Assembly (NCBI GenBank): GCA_037039925.1
Contig: JAXRKP010001767.1
Span: forward strand, 7,501 to 71,500
Direction: 5' to 3'
Length of the DNA stretch: 64,000 nt
Origin: Doris montereyensis
Lineage: Eukaryota > Mollusca > Gastropoda > Nudibranchia > Dorididae
Positions 40,181 to 53,862 of the stretch are shown here, piece by piece. Below the pieces are notes generated by a model. It saw nothing but the letters and a program-made list of their open reading frames with translations, was not told where the DNA came from and did not search any database. The translations under genes were made by a program, and so were the position numbers. The first letter of the stretch is position 1. Each line of letters begins with the position of its first letter.

Positions 40181-40574
40181 ATTATTATTATACATATTAA
40201 TATATTGTAATTTGACAAACTTTTTTTCATGAGTTGTTGTGTTAGTATGATCTGACAGTCTTTCAATTTTTCAAATTATATGACCATATCATGCTATTAC
40301 TAATACTATAGTAATACTATATTACATCTATTTTTATTTGTCAAGATTTGCTTTCGTTTGAGTACATAATATGTATTTGTTTTAATGCAAACATATTACA
40401 TAACAAACCAACTCCTGCTTTGCGGAGTAACCTTTCTTTGAATGCATGGGACAGCAAAATGTTTTTTTGTGAACATAGTGATTATGATACATCATTGACT
40501 TTAAACATTCTCAGTAAAGTATGTAAGACTAAATTACTAATCAGTATTTGTGTACTTCATTTTTGCCTTGTTGG

Positions 40575-40610
40575 GTGTGTGTGTGTGTGTGTGTGTGTGT
40601 GGGGGGGGAG
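40575..40610. repeat. (GT)n followed by G run
   Basis: A simple GT repeat of about 13 units ending in eight G. Confidence 0.9.
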
Positions 40611-40873
40611 GGATAGTCTGAATACACAATTGCAAGGCCAGACAGGCATTTTTACCCAACATAATTAATAGGGTTCACCTGATCGCCAAAGAATAATAAT
40701 AAAAGGTTTCAAAGCACTTAATTAAGTTGCAGGACCCACAACTAAACCCGAAGCCAGCTGAGGACGTAAGTAGCTCAAACGACCCGTCCCATTATAAAGA
40801 AGATAACCAAATTGCAATTTTCTATGTCATCTTGTCAAAATTCGCTCAATTCTGAAGTGATTTCTTTGAACTT

Positions 40874-41063
40874 GAAAGGCATCGTTTAGTTTTACTATGC
40901 TTGATGTAAAGTTTCACAAACTGTTGTTACAGATGAAAGGCATCGCTTAGTTTTACTGTGCTTGATGTGTAAAGTTTCACAAACTGTTGTTACAGATGAA
41001 AGGCATTGTTTAGTTTTACTGTGCTTGATGTGTTAAGTTTTACAAACTGTTGTTACAGATGAA
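40874..41063 (+). repeat. Three tandem ~62-bp units
   Basis: Units start gaaaggcatcgcttagtttt and end caaactgttgttacagatg, with point differences and one 2-base insertion. Confidence 0.9.
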
Positions 41064-41689
41064 TGGTTAGTTGTATCTACGTCAAAATACATTCACCTAC
41101 TGTCTCTATTCTATCCATAGTTGTTCACTGCATTTATTGCAGATTTGACAAAATAATAAATAAACGTAGATGTGTTGTTGTCAGTGTATTGTGTAGAATA
41201 CTAGGAATAAAATAATGTGTTACTTCGAATAAAATAATTTGCTAATAATAAGGAATATTTAACCTGTCTGATAATTGGGTTGATTTAGCATTACACTTGC
41301 CTAAGCTGGATAATTTTGGAGATACGCTGAAACTTGCTATACTGCCACCAGCCTTTCAGCTTTGTACGGATCAGACTGAATAATTTATAACACAAAAACA
41401 ATGAAATAACTCATTATACATGCACCGCCATCCGCCAATGATTTGCCATCAACGCTCAGTAATAACCATGGTGGTAAAAGACAATTTTTTATACCATCCC
41501 CTGCATTATCTTTCCCTGAAGTGATGCAAGTGAATCTAGTTTGGCTTGGACAGAGATCATGGAGTCAAACACACACAAAAGCTTTAGTGCCCCGTGTCAT
41601 CCCCATGTACAATTCATCACTCCTCTCACTTTACATAATCCTGGGCTTATTGAACCAAGATGGATGTGTAGCGTGTTGTCAGATCTACT

Positions 41690-41930
41690 TAATAAATAGC
41701 CAAGGGATCTTTAACGTGCACAGAGTGCTGTGATCTGCACATGGAACCTCCTTTTATATCATCCGTCCCAGATGAGACTAGGTGCCAAGCCATTTACCTG
41801 AACCAGGGGGATAGATTTTACTTGAAAAAACTAGAGAATTGTTTTCAACCGTTGGAGGGGCTTGAACCCACTGTCTTTTGTTGAGAGGCCCACACCATGC
41901 CCCTGGACTACTGAGTCCCCACATGAATTT
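41690..41930 (-). mobile_element. tRNA-derived SINE, family 1, near full length
   Basis: The reverse complement begins ggggactcagtagtccaggg, has B box gggttcaagcccc, the body core, and a tail containing gtgcacgttaaagatccctt. Same family as 7003-7230 in opposite orientation. Confidence 0.82.
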
Positions 41931-43097
41931 AAAAAAGTAGAAGTCTGCTTGACTGATTAAGGAAACAAATATGCATCCTAATGCCTGAAGGCAAGTGAAT
42001 TAGTTTTATATAAGAAGTAGAGAATTCTATTCATTTGGAATGTATTATGGAGCTATTTTAATCACTTATAATTATAATGGTCACACTTCATAAACGACTT
42101 TGAACAGACATAGTGAACCTCAAAACATGAAATTAAGTTTGTATTTGATCAAATTTATTGTAATATTTGGTCACCACAGGATTGTATTGAAATTGAATGC
42201 TTTTTGTCAGAAACATAGAACTGAAATAAAGTAAAGAAAATAAAAATCAATACATAACCATGAATTGCTTAAAAAAAAAGGAGAGAGAAAAACAAAGTTG
42301 GTTGTTTTTTTGTTGACTAAATAACAGCACCCAAAATGTATCACGAGGAATTATATTACCTCAAATAATGATTGGATTTGGAATTTAAAAAATATCAGTG
42401 CATATGTGTGGTAAAGAATATATTAAAATATAAAATGTAGCTTGCAACACAAATCCCAGCTTCTGCATGGATTGATAACAAAAATATATACCCAAACAAA
42501 ATCATTACCAGTTTCTTGTTGTCATTACAACATGAGATTTGTATGAATACAGTTTTAATCCGTTAACATTATGAGCCTGACTTCAATACATTTTGGCGAT
42601 GAAAAAAGAGGATATAAACAATAAACACAAGGAATACATTCCTTTAATGTCTTTATCAAAAACGGCATTTTTTCACATTCCTAACAAGAGGGTAGTTGTT
42701 AGATCTTCTTACTTTTCATTCCTTTTCTTTTGAATCAGACTTCTAACTCATTGATTATTAATAAGAAAAGTTTGTGAGAAAATGTCCCTTGGCAGAGAAA
42801 TAATTTGTGACACTAAAAGCTTTGTCCTAAATCAATACTTTTTAGTTTCACTAAAGTCTGAAATGACACAAATATTGAAGAATAAAGAAGGCTGTGGAGC
42901 AATGGTAGCCAATGATATTTAATCTTATTCAATCATGAGTAATAACATACAAGCAAAGAGATGATAGGTGATGAAATGTTTTCTACTAAAAAAAGATCCC
43001 ATGGAACATCACTAACAGAAACAAATCCCTCACACATACAATCTCCATTTTTTAGTCTAGGATTGCGTATTGCAATGTTATAGCCACCCACTTGCTG
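41931..43097. other. AT-rich intergenic sequence 3' of TBCA
   Basis: No supported frame, RNA gene or repeat family was recognised. Confidence 0.4.
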
Positions 43098-43103
43098 TTT
43101 ATT
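43098..43103 (-). terminator. Candidate poly(A) signal for TBCA
   Basis: TTTATT on the plus strand is AATAAA on the gene strand, about 235 bases past the TBCA stop codon. This is a hexamer match with suitable spacing only; no downstream GU-rich element was verified. Confidence 0.4.
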
Positions 43104-43336
43104 TTTAGGAAACAAATTTTATGAATTGAATGTAACAGAAAACCAGGCTTTAAATTTAAGCTAAGCAAAAAATCAAAACCCACATGGTTTCATTTCTGTT
43201 GGCCACTTATCACATGATTAATAAAACACAATACCTCCCACCTTCCAACCACGAAACAAAACAGGATGTAAAACTTAAGGCATCTATCACAAGCAAACAT
43301 AACAGATGCGGCTAATTTAATGATATATGTGCAAGA

Positions 43337-46222
43337 TCAGGCAACGTGTGGCGCGGCTGTCGCCAAGATTTCTTTCGCTTTCACATATTCTTCACTTTCA
43401 GCGAGATCAACTTCCTTGCTCTGAAAAACAAAACAAGTATATGTACTTGAAAATAACGGAGAAATGATAAAATCTGTGGAATCAATTGTGAAATCAGTTA
43501 AACTTAAAATGAACTAAGACAATACCAATCTAGTTTCTTTTGTTGTCAAAGAACATCAAGATGCCAGTTAACGGACTTCCGATGCTGGAATGGCCTATCA
43601 ACAGCATTTTTGAGGAATCTCACCTCTCCCCGTTCAAAGCGGTTGGAAATCAAGAGCGCAATACCCAGACCCTTCTGTTTGGATGGTATGAGTGTGTCCG
43701 TGAGTCATCATTCAACTCCAGCCAGCTTCAGACTGAAGTCGCTGAGCCAAATAAGACGAGACAAACTCATTGTTATATTTTGTGAAGAAAATGTTATTTT
43801 ACAATGACAGAGAAAAATCAAACAAAAACAACATTCAAAACAAAAAGAGTAAAAAAAGGAAAACAAAAAAAACTACATGAAACACAACCCCCCACCACCC
43901 CAAAAAAATCCATTGACTTTTTGCAAAACATTTGATGCATGTGTCCCCAAAATTGGAAAAAATGTGATTAAAAACAAAACCAATAAACAAACAACTGGTA
44001 AAGTGTGGAAAACAATTTAGCGGTTTCTGCCAGAAATAGATTATTGTGATATCGTAACTAATGACTAATTAACCAAGTGCACAAAGTTTAGCCTAGGTAG
44101 CATACCCTCTGTGTCTATAGGTAAAACAACCTGGTCCCGACAATAACTGTAGTACTAAATATATATGCACACTATCACTGCTAACTTTTTTTCAAGCAGA
44201 GAGCACTTGAAATGAGCCATGTATGTATTGATAACAAACACATGCATATTGTTGTAAAGATGGATTCAGCAAGGTTTGAATGTATCTAATTTAAGTTTTC
44301 ATGTTAACAAAGAAAAAAATGTGGTGTAAACCTACAACATAAGTATAAAATGGTGATTGAATTCTCTAATATACTATTTTAAATGTGATTTTCATGTGAA
44401 CTGTTGTACTGTCTCAAAAGTATAAAAAGATAAATTGAAAGAAAAATCCTAGATTTAATCTAAGATGAACAGCAAGAAACAAGACTTATTGAGGGAAGAC
44501 TCAGTCGAAGAAGCAGAAAAATCTACTATGGTTGCTTGGAATAGATGGTAAGGTATAAATCTATATGGGACTGAAAGGCACTTGAAATTTGAATGAATTC
44601 ATTCACTGGCTGAATCAGAAATTTTGTTGCTAAATAATAATTGAGATACTACAGAAGGGAAAGGTAGGTTAAGAGTGATTATTTACATAATCAAAAGATA
44701 AGGATATCACGTAAACACATGAGAGGAAAAGCACAGTGGTGGGTAATGAAGGTAATTCTGGAAGGAAGCTGAGTACAGATGAAACCTCAAAGTTTATAAA
44801 AGTGAATAAAAATAAAGGATAGTCCTTCAAACTGGAATTATTATGACAGGTTTTTGAAGCACTCATTAATAATAATGAGATACATAATAAAAAAAAATCT
44901 TAATAGTGGAAGAAACAGGGATTTTTCATGTGTGTTGTTTGAGGTCGTTAAATTCAAGGTTAACAACAAATTGTCATTATATATACAAAATATTTGCTGC
45001 AATCAGAACAATTTCTTGCCGTTGAAAATGAAATAATAACATTTAAATAAAGCACAAAAACTAAATGACATTAGAGAAAAAATTTCAATGATGAACATAC
45101 CAACAGCTCATCCAAGTCACCATATGCAACCTTCAGACGCCTCACTGTGTCAGGTATCATGGATCTGGATTCTTGTAACACTTCTCCCTAGAAGTTATAA
45201 AGAAATAAATGTATTGAAAAGCAGAGCTATATCAATTAGAAAAACAGAGGAAACAAAAACTTGCAACTCCAAAACCCCACCAGTTAATCATATGAATCGA
45301 AATTCTCCCTGCCACCAAACGATTAAGAAGTTTGAAAGCTAAAATAAATAGATCTAGATTGAAAAATAATTTTCTCCATAAGCGAAAATAGTGAATTTAA
45401 ATATTTATAGTTAAAATGATTAATGAGTTTTAAGATTTTTCTAAGTTTCAATTATATTCCTACTCTTTGTTATGTTTATTTATATATGATACCAGTCATT
45501 GTAATGTATGTAATTTTGATGCGAGTGTGTGTGTTTGCGAATGCGTGGAATGTCGTCAGTTTCAACGACCTTGACATTATATGCATGTTGTGTAGAGTAT
45601 GATGTTGTACAACCCCAATCCACATTCCTACTGTATTCTCAGTTTCAAATGGCATTATTATTCTGTGAGTGTGTGATGTTGACGACGGACCACTGAATCA
45701 TAGTATTGATAAATCTAATCACAATGCCCTATCCCTAGCATTCACCCCAATCTGTTTGTCTCCCCTTTTTTAGTCAACGGTATAATGTCTCTTCCCATCC
45801 TTGGTTCCTTCTCACTCGCGTCATCACTTATGTTTTTCTTACTTGCTTCAGGAAAATGTGATGTGTGAACACATTTCCCTGTTGCGTTATGTTGGCAGAG
45901 AAGTAAACTACACACATTTGCCACTATAAATCATTGGCGTTGCCAATCTGAAAAACACTTAATCTGAATAGAAATCTCTAGTTTCATAAAATTTGGTTTT
46001 GAGCATTTTTGAGTGTAAATATAAATTCCTACCTACACTACATACAGAGGTTACATTACAATTTTACACACATCATGCAAACATCTGATAAGAAATCAAA
46101 TTATAGGGTGACCTACTTGTTTCTTCACGACATATTCATCTGTACCATCAGTCTTCAGCTTCTCAAGCTTTTCCTCAAGCTGCACAGCTTCTTTCTGATA
46201 ACCCAACTTTTCTTTTACCAAC
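43337..46222 (-). CDS. TBCA: Tubulin-specific chaperone A, last three exons
   Basis: Exons in transcript order: 46222-46117 (LVKEKLGYQKEAVQLEEKLE region), 45187-45101 (EVLQESRSMIPDTVRRL region), 43420-43337 (ending TAAPHVA, stop at 43339-43337). Together they code 91 residues that align in order with human cofactor A (108 aa) from its RLVKEK motif to the C-terminus. All junctions are GT/AG with consistent phase. Cofactor A is a small three-helix bundle that captures quasi-native beta-tubulin in the cytosolic tubulin-folding pathway; the charged heptad-like helices are visible. The first coding exon (family MADPR..IKIKTGVVKR, about 17 codons, ending in phase 2) should lie above 46222 but I could not find it as far as 54 kb. 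No frameshift is seen in this gene. Confidence 0.93.
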
Positions 46223-46984
46223 CTGAAGTAAAAACAAAAGCCACTACAGATAAAATAACATTTTCATTATGTCACAAACATCATGATTTTGTGATAATAA
46301 AAAGAAAACAGAGAAAAACAGAACTTGTAACCGAAGATCAATTAAACATAGCTTTTGAAAGTTAAAGATTTAAGACAGTTTCTCCAAGGTAAAAAATACT
46401 GTATTTTCTCTCATAGTAGCATTGGGTAGGTGAACATAAAATAGGATGGCAATATAAAACAAAGCGGAAAAGTGCTTGGGATTGTGAATGATGCTATCAG
46501 AGATGATTTGAAGCCAGTTCTACTCTCAAAGTAGTTGATCTAATCCAAGGTTGATATACAATAAAAATGATATGGAAAAAAACATGTCAGTTGTCGAGAG
46601 TTAATCACAACCAAGAATCAACGTCAAGCGAGTTGAATTTCGTGGGTTCCACTGCACATGATAGAAGGTAAAGAGAACACAGAAAATTAAACAAGAGACC
46701 ACAGATCTTACAGCACCAAAGAGTGAACAAATTCAAACCAAGATCTGAAACTTTCTAGGCAATTTTGACAACCTTTTACAGCCTCACGTTCTACCAACAG
46801 GATCTATTTATACAAAGTGCCAGCTTGTGAATCCACAATATTTTTCGTGTTCCACATGGGAAATCATGTGTTTTCCCCTTTTTCCTCTCTTGAGCCAAAC
46901 CAATTTTTTTTTAAAGATCTGTAAATTGTTGAAATTTTTCTTGGCCACATTTTTTGACGTTTGCCAGTAATAATTTGTAGCTAT

Positions 46985-47215
<231 letters not shown>

Positions 47216-47468
47216 TGTTTTGAATGTGACTGTGAGCCTAGGACTCAAGGGCCACAACCTACTACAGGGGAGGAGAAAAATAACAGAAGTGCAAAATAAA
47301 ACATGTAATGATTTATTTTATTACATGAAAAAATACAAGATTTATTACATGAAGCGGGAAAGAAAAAAACATCATATTAATATAAATAAGGCGTAGTTGT
47401 ACATGTACAAATAAATACCTGGTCTAAAGTATGTAAAGTAATGCAACGCTTAAAAATTATGTGCAGCT

Positions 47469-50090
47469 TTAAAGGTATCCCAACCCATCGGTGCCAATGT
47501 CTTCTTCCTTTTCGATGAGGTTGGCCCCATTTGAGTCTAATCTGTTCTGAGACTTAAGATGGTTTACTACAGAAGATAAAGTTTCTGGAGAGGTTGGTTC
47601 AAGTTTAGCTTCGCGTCTGGTTGTGCATAAAAGGAATAATTTAACCATTACAAATGAGATCATCTCCTCAATCTAGCATTCTCTTGTGCTCATTTTCACG
47701 TCTTGCCTCCAAAACACACACAGTGCAGCATCAACCAAAGCCATGGTCATATTGGTAAGAGTATCACGAAATTAAGTGAATTGAGTGAGAAGTTGTTTCA
47801 CTGCCTTTGATAAACTGACATGCAAGCCGTGGCATTGTGGTATGTGTCATTTGCCAATGATCTGGCCCTGCGGGCACACATCAACAGATGTAGAGAAAAA
47901 CAACGGAATTAAAAAGGATGTAAAACGTCCCTGAATAGGAAGGCTTTAGAATTCACCAGATAAACAAACAAAATAATAGCAATGAACTATAATAGTGTTC
48001 TTACTTGTATGGAAGGGAACAGGGAAGAAATGTCCCTAAATTTTAAAAAATCCAAAATCAATGTCACATGAAATATTGAATCCTTTTTCTTTAAACGGTA
48101 AAACATTTCAGAAGTGAGCCATAATACCCTAGAGTGGACAAAAGAAGTGGAACATAAACCCCCACCAAAAAAAACTTGCAAACAGTACTAAGAGTAGCCA
48201 ATGACATCACAGGCATTAATGGAAAAAGTACCTGTGTGGAAATTTGAATAAAAATCTGTACATTGACACCACGTGCATCAAACCACCAAGAGAAAATAAT
48301 AATTAGGTAAGTTTCTAAAAGTCACAACTGAGATGTTGTTTAAATGTTTGCCGATGGCAATAATGTGCCTGCAAGGCAGGCTAATCATATTACCAAAAAA
48401 GGACATGAACATGTAGTAAGGGATGAAAACAGTTGGCGATCTCCTTAGACACAGAAAAATGGTACCATTACCATGACTCACAGCTGCCTTCACTTTCTTG
48501 ATGGCAATAGTAGTGATAAACTTTTGCAAGTGTGGCAGCATGGATGAACATTTCTTTGTTACAATAGTAGTTAGTGTGAGCACGCTCACTTGTCATGGTG
48601 TCATAATAGAACAAAAGGCATAAAAACTGATCAAGGGGTAGTGGGGAAGAAATAACTGATTTCCGCTTTGATGGTACGACTCTATGTGGTTATTTGTTGT
48701 ATCATCCACATTCACATCTCTAACATACCCCACTCAACTTTGCAGCATAGAAATAATAAAAAAGAAGCATCTAAAGACGATAACCATTCTCTCAGCCTTG
48801 CATACTCACTTTCGCTCTCAGCTGCACACATTCGCTCAAGGTATATCATCATATCCTCCTGCACATGTCCTGGACATGTTAATATACGTTTTTCGAATGT
48901 CTTCTTGACATGAAATAAGGACAATTCAATTTTGGCCTCTGGAAATGATTTCCTAGGGTTGCAATTGTCACAAAGTCTTTATCGACCACAAAGGTCTAAA
49001 TGGAACATAGCATCTTAGCTTGCGCCTTTTCAGAAGAACTCAATGCTCTATTATGAGCATATTTTCTGTAGAGCTGTTCTCCTGAAAGCAATGCTGCCTG
49101 GCATTAACTTCACTATTGAATATTTTAAAGGAGAAGAAATGTGATCGTACATGTAGGATGTTTTATTTGCCACAACTACAAAGCCAACCAGTTGGGATCT
49201 GTTCAAACCATCCACAGCAATAAAGGAAATTAAGGGCATTAACCTATCATTAATACAGTATGTTGCATCTAACAGGATGAGTTCTGGGAATTTCTTGAAG
49301 GTCTCCTTCATCCGTGTAGTTTGGATGAGCACAAACTGCAACTCATCATTATGCACACCAATGTCCGTAGTAAGGCCCGGATCCTTTTCCCGACGCATCT
49401 CCAGACGCTTCAAGAGGATCTGTGTCGTCATTCACATCTGTGCCGCACACAGCCCGCTTTCCCTAAATAAAAGGGGAAAAAAAGAAAGATACCAATTATT
49501 ACAAACTAATGATATTGCTTTCTCTTAGAAATTACAGCAGAGCATAAAGTTACCTGCTAAAATGTGTCTGTGTTTATTGATGTCCTAGTTATGGGTCTTT
49601 ACGAGCGACAATATTCCCAAAAATGAAAACATAATAAAAATAAAAACCTTGCAAGAACAAAGCCTGTCTTATTAGTCTACAGCTGCCTGGTTACAATTGG
49701 CATCAAAGTAAGAAAAGGAAAGAGGGAAGGAGAAAAAGAGGAACAGAGATTATATGACAATGATCATGTACACCAATGCTACTCAAAAGTGTGGTAGCCA
49801 CCGTCTGCCTGTACATGTAGAGTAAAATAATGGGAAGAAGACCAAGGAGGAGGAAGAGGAGACAGCCTAGAAGGAAACTGATGTCACACCTCTGGCCAAT
49901 TTACCTTTCGTCTCAATGTCTTTTTAACGTTGATGATATCTTAAAGTGTGACCTGTTTTCCACTTATCATCTGCAGCTCCTGCCGTAAATTTGTATTCGG
50001 CACGTTGAGGGAACATAGCATCTTAGCTTTGCGCTTTTTCAGAAGAATTCAATGCTCTATTATGAGCATATCTTCTGTAGAGCTGTTCTC
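47469..50090 (-). pseudogene. ZSWIM3-like / MULE-transposase-derived gene, frames broken
   Basis: Three blocks in transcript order. Block a, 50090-49905 (acceptor 50092-50091, donor 49904-49903), encodes EQLYRRYAHNRALNSSEKAQ and ends near LKDIINVKKTLRRK. Block b, 49462 to about 49000, starts at a TTTAG acceptor and includes a 126-codon frame (49431-49051) with KFPELILLDATY and ISFIAVDGLNRSQLVGFVVVA, typical of the RNase H-like domain of ZSWIM1/3 and MULE transposases (the Asp of LLDATY is the expected first catalytic acid). Block c, near 48440-48330, gives a SWIM zinc finger C-x-C-x10-C-x-H (CSC at 48411-48403, CRH at 48372-48364) if one base is added to a 6-base homopolymer. A 64-codon frame at 47663-47469 may be the C-terminus. 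Several frame breaks and a duplicated exon suggest either a decaying transposon-derived gene or sequence error. It sits on the same strand as TBCA, probably within its first intron. Confidence 0.6.
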
Positions 50091-51950
50091 CTGAAAGCAA
50101 AATAAAGGACCCAAAATTTCATTCAATGGCTTTAAACATTAATGAATAAAAAACAAGTAGCAAAACAAGAACAACAATTCTCATAAATTTGATAAAATCT
50201 ATAATAACCTGCCGTATTAAAGTAAGCAATGCATATCATTCTCGAATAATAGAGAAGCCATCCTAAATTATTTGTTCTTACCTATTTTGTGATTATGTGT
50301 GTCGTTCAAACAGGTCACAATTATTTTCTATGGGTCGTCTTTACTCAGGGATGTGTGTATTTTTGCCTTGCAACCATCCTTGCTTGATCTGAAATGAAAC
50401 TGTAAGAATTGTTAGATCACATTTCTTTACGATTTTAGGTATAGAGTTAGCCGGTCGCCTAATCTCAAACTTAATAATAACAAAATAAGGTTATTGTTGA
50501 CGCTGGTTCTACCTTTTCCCAAGTAAAAATATCCATTATAATAGCCCCCCCCCACCCTGTGCCAATAAAACCTGAATTCTAGTACTAAATCAGCATTACA
50601 GTTGCCTCCTTCCCACTTATTACATACTGGAAGTTACACTCACTTTTCCTCTCTTTCTCATCAGTGGTCACCTATCTTGCTAATCATTGCTAGCATATTT
50701 TCACATTCTTCACACACACATGCCCACCCCACTCCTCCTAACCGGTCAGACACATGCATGACATACCTGTCAATTATCACCCAACCTCTATTCTTCCTTG
50801 CATTTGCCTCACTTCATAAATTGTTGCTCACTCCCTCTCTAACACACACACTCACATACATTCACGATCACACGAAACACACACAAGAATGCTATATATT
50901 TCTCTCTTTTTACACACACACACGCGCGCGACATTTCTCTGAAACGCGTGTGATCGCACTTTGCTGCAGGGGGAGTCATATTGTTTCAAATATTTTAATC
51001 TCAACTTGATTTAGATCTATTAGATCTACTTAAGAATACAGAGATTATCTAAACCTAGATCTAGACGTCCCTAATACTAGGGACGTTTAGATCTAGATCT
51101 ATCAAGTCATTGAATATCAGCGAAGCCTTCTGCTTAATCAGTTTGAAATTCAAGGCTCTAGTAATCGCGGTAGGCCTCAATAACACGTAATCATACAACG
51201 ATTTCGAACAAGTACCGCACGATTACTCTGAAGAATGGACAAAGAGAACAATATATTAGCGAAGAATCGATACACCATTACTCATAACATGAATCCTGGA
51301 TGGGCACGACATCCGGCTATTAGCTGAATAAAAACAAAAATCGCACGCTGAATATACGGAACAATGCCGTCCATACAACTGCAGTTGCATTACAAAAATA
51401 TCGGGATGGGACAGTGGAAAATTGGAAAATCAGAATTCGTAAATTTTCGCTAAAAAAATCGGGATGATTCCGATTAAATCGGAATAAACAGGTCTGATTA
51501 TCCCCTCTCGCCCCCTAAACACCCACAACACTTCCCCCTCTACCAAGGCTAGGTTCCTCCCACAGCCCATCTCAACAAAAATTACACTGTGCCCGACTAA
51601 GGATGTCCTCTGTGGTACACCATGGTCAAGTCCACAAATTTTATCGCAACTATTTATCAGTTTTATGTTCCAAAACTGCCTGGTTATTCGAAGTGCGATT
51701 ATGCAGCAGTTCATCAGCAGGATAAGTATAGATCTACTAAATGAATTCTCCCCTTGGCCCTTCAACATACAAATCCAGATATGCCAGCATTATACAGCAA
51801 GTTGGCCACGGCCAGAAAAAAGGGACAAATATCCATGTGGAAAATAACAACGAAACAAAGACACATTCTTGAAATCAATTCGTGAAGACTATAAGTGTAA
51901 TGGCAGATAGAGGAAGAGAAAGAAGACACTATTTATACCCTTCATTGGCT
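50091..51950. other. Region between the ZSWIM-like blocks and 52 kb
   Basis: No supported gene. 50600-50900 is C/CA-rich. A hairpin with a 19-base-pair stem (one G-T pair) lies at 51055-51096. 51601-51667 is duplicated at 52408-52473. Confidence 0.4.
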
Positions 51951-52473
51951 CTACTCACTTTGTTTCTCTGTGTCCTTTTCCACGGGAGTTAACTGTATGG
52001 TAGAAGAAAACCATATCCTCGGGGTAGTACGATTTTTTATGGCTTTTGTTGTGACTCCACTTTTTTTGCCAGATGTCTTTATGAAGTTTTGGAAAGATTT
52101 ATTCACAATAAAATGTGACGGCACGAAAAAACTCATCCCATGAGTCATATTGAGAAAATAATTCCAACGGTGTCGGTTGAGGTGTTGCCATGATGTTATT
52201 GTTGAGGAAGATGTATGTCGTACATGGTCGCCGGAAGAAAGTTGAATTTGAAATCTGCGGCAGCGCATGCGCAAAAGTGTTTTACGGACATCAGGGAGAT
52301 GCGTACTCATAGGACCCCGTATCTCACCGGCGGAGACGTGGACTCATTTCATAAAAAAAGAAGAAATTTTAATCAATTACGGATTTACTTTATGATAAAT
52401 TGGAGAAGGATGTCCTCCGTGGTACACCATGGTCAAGTCCGCAATTTTTATTGCAACTATTTATCAGTTTATG
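51601..52473 (+). repeat. Pair of direct repeats of ~66 bp
   Basis: The segment beginning ggatgtcctctgtggtacac and ending aactatttatcagttt occurs at 51601 and 52408. A short tail motif, atgcgcaaaagtgttt, also occurs near 52266 and 52471. Confidence 0.85.
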
Positions 52474-52799
52474 CGCAAAAGTGTTTCACCAAAAAAAATT
52501 TAGGCGAAAATATTGTTTTTGAAACGAGCATTTAGAGGGGCAATTTATATAGAAAAAATTAGTTTCACTTAGATGGCGGGCATCATGGTGGTGACTACTA
52601 TCTGATAGATTCAGATCTAGATATCTCTCATTCAAACCAAACATGGATTGGTTGAAGTTTACTTTACTAAACCAAAGTTTCATTGTTTACAAATGCTTGT
52701 TCCTTCAGTTGATATTGAAAAAAGATTAGGGTGGTCACCACTTTTGCATGCTTACTATTATATTTAGTGACTCATTCAGTACTCAACTGTCAGGAGTAG

Positions 52800-52990
52800 T
52801 GAATCAGAAGATCTAGATCTAGATAATCTAGACTCTAGTCTAGATCTGTTTTTATTTTATAGACTCTAGTCTAAGGTCTAATGAGTAGATTTAATCTAGA
52901 TCTAGATTAAGATCTAGATCTAGATAGAGTCCGTAGATCTAGATAGATATCTCTACAGATCTAGATCTAGATCTAGATCCATATCTTCTG
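52800..52990. repeat. AGATCT/CTAGAT simple repeat
   Basis: Dense gatctagatctagat text interspersed with tctagactctagtctaga, highly self-complementary. Related clusters are at 23608-23650 and 51010-51100. Confidence 0.9.
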
Positions 52991-53686
52991 GATCTATAAT
53001 TATGATAACACGAACCTGGAAACAACTCCTGTTTTAATTCTGATCTGTTTAACTCTTGGATCTGCCATTGTGGATAGGAATAATTTTTTGTTCTTAATTC
53101 AAATTGTCTTGTCGTTACGAGATGATTAGTAGTTTGAGAGGACAATGCGGTTATCACAAGTCACCATAGGAATGAATCACTTTCACTTCAAAAGTCAGAA
53201 ACACCGGTGTGTGCCGTATCTTTTACATCGAAAAACACAAATGCAAGTTTTTAATGTTTGGAAGGCCTTGCAGAAATTGTTCTGATATGCTCTCGCTGAC
53301 TGGCCAAAGGCGTTCGATTTATTGGTGCATAACGTCACGCTGTAGATGGAGAACATTTATTTCTTCGCTTATCGTGAAAATACAAGAATACAAATTCAAC
53401 TTAACAAATGAAAATGGCTAGCATATATAATCGTAACTTTTCGAATAATTTTTCTTTTGTTTGATTAATGTCTCACAAGTGTGTAAATACTTTGACATTA
53501 TGATTTTTATCTCTATAAGGACTAATAGACATTTATGTATTATTTTACTTAGTCATGAAATTAATCACAAAAACCCAACTCTTTATAATATTATATTAGT
53601 GATATTTATTATAATTAATAATTGAGACAGTTCAACAAAGCTGCAAGAAGTTACCCACATACTGAAAAAACAAGAATTGTTTTAAA
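52991..53686. other. AT-rich noncoding sequence
   Basis: No gene or repeat family is supported; a 70-codon frame at 53209-53421 shows no recognisable motif. Confidence 0.35.

Positions 53687-53862
<176 letters not shown>

Noticed and set aside
46009..46365. 118-codon plus-strand frame
   Set aside because: Antisense to a TBCA exon; the minus strand has the conserved protein and proper splice sites.
50602..51009. 135-codon His/Ser/Thr-rich frame
   Set aside because: Low-complexity CA/CT-rich sequence, no motif and no splice logic.
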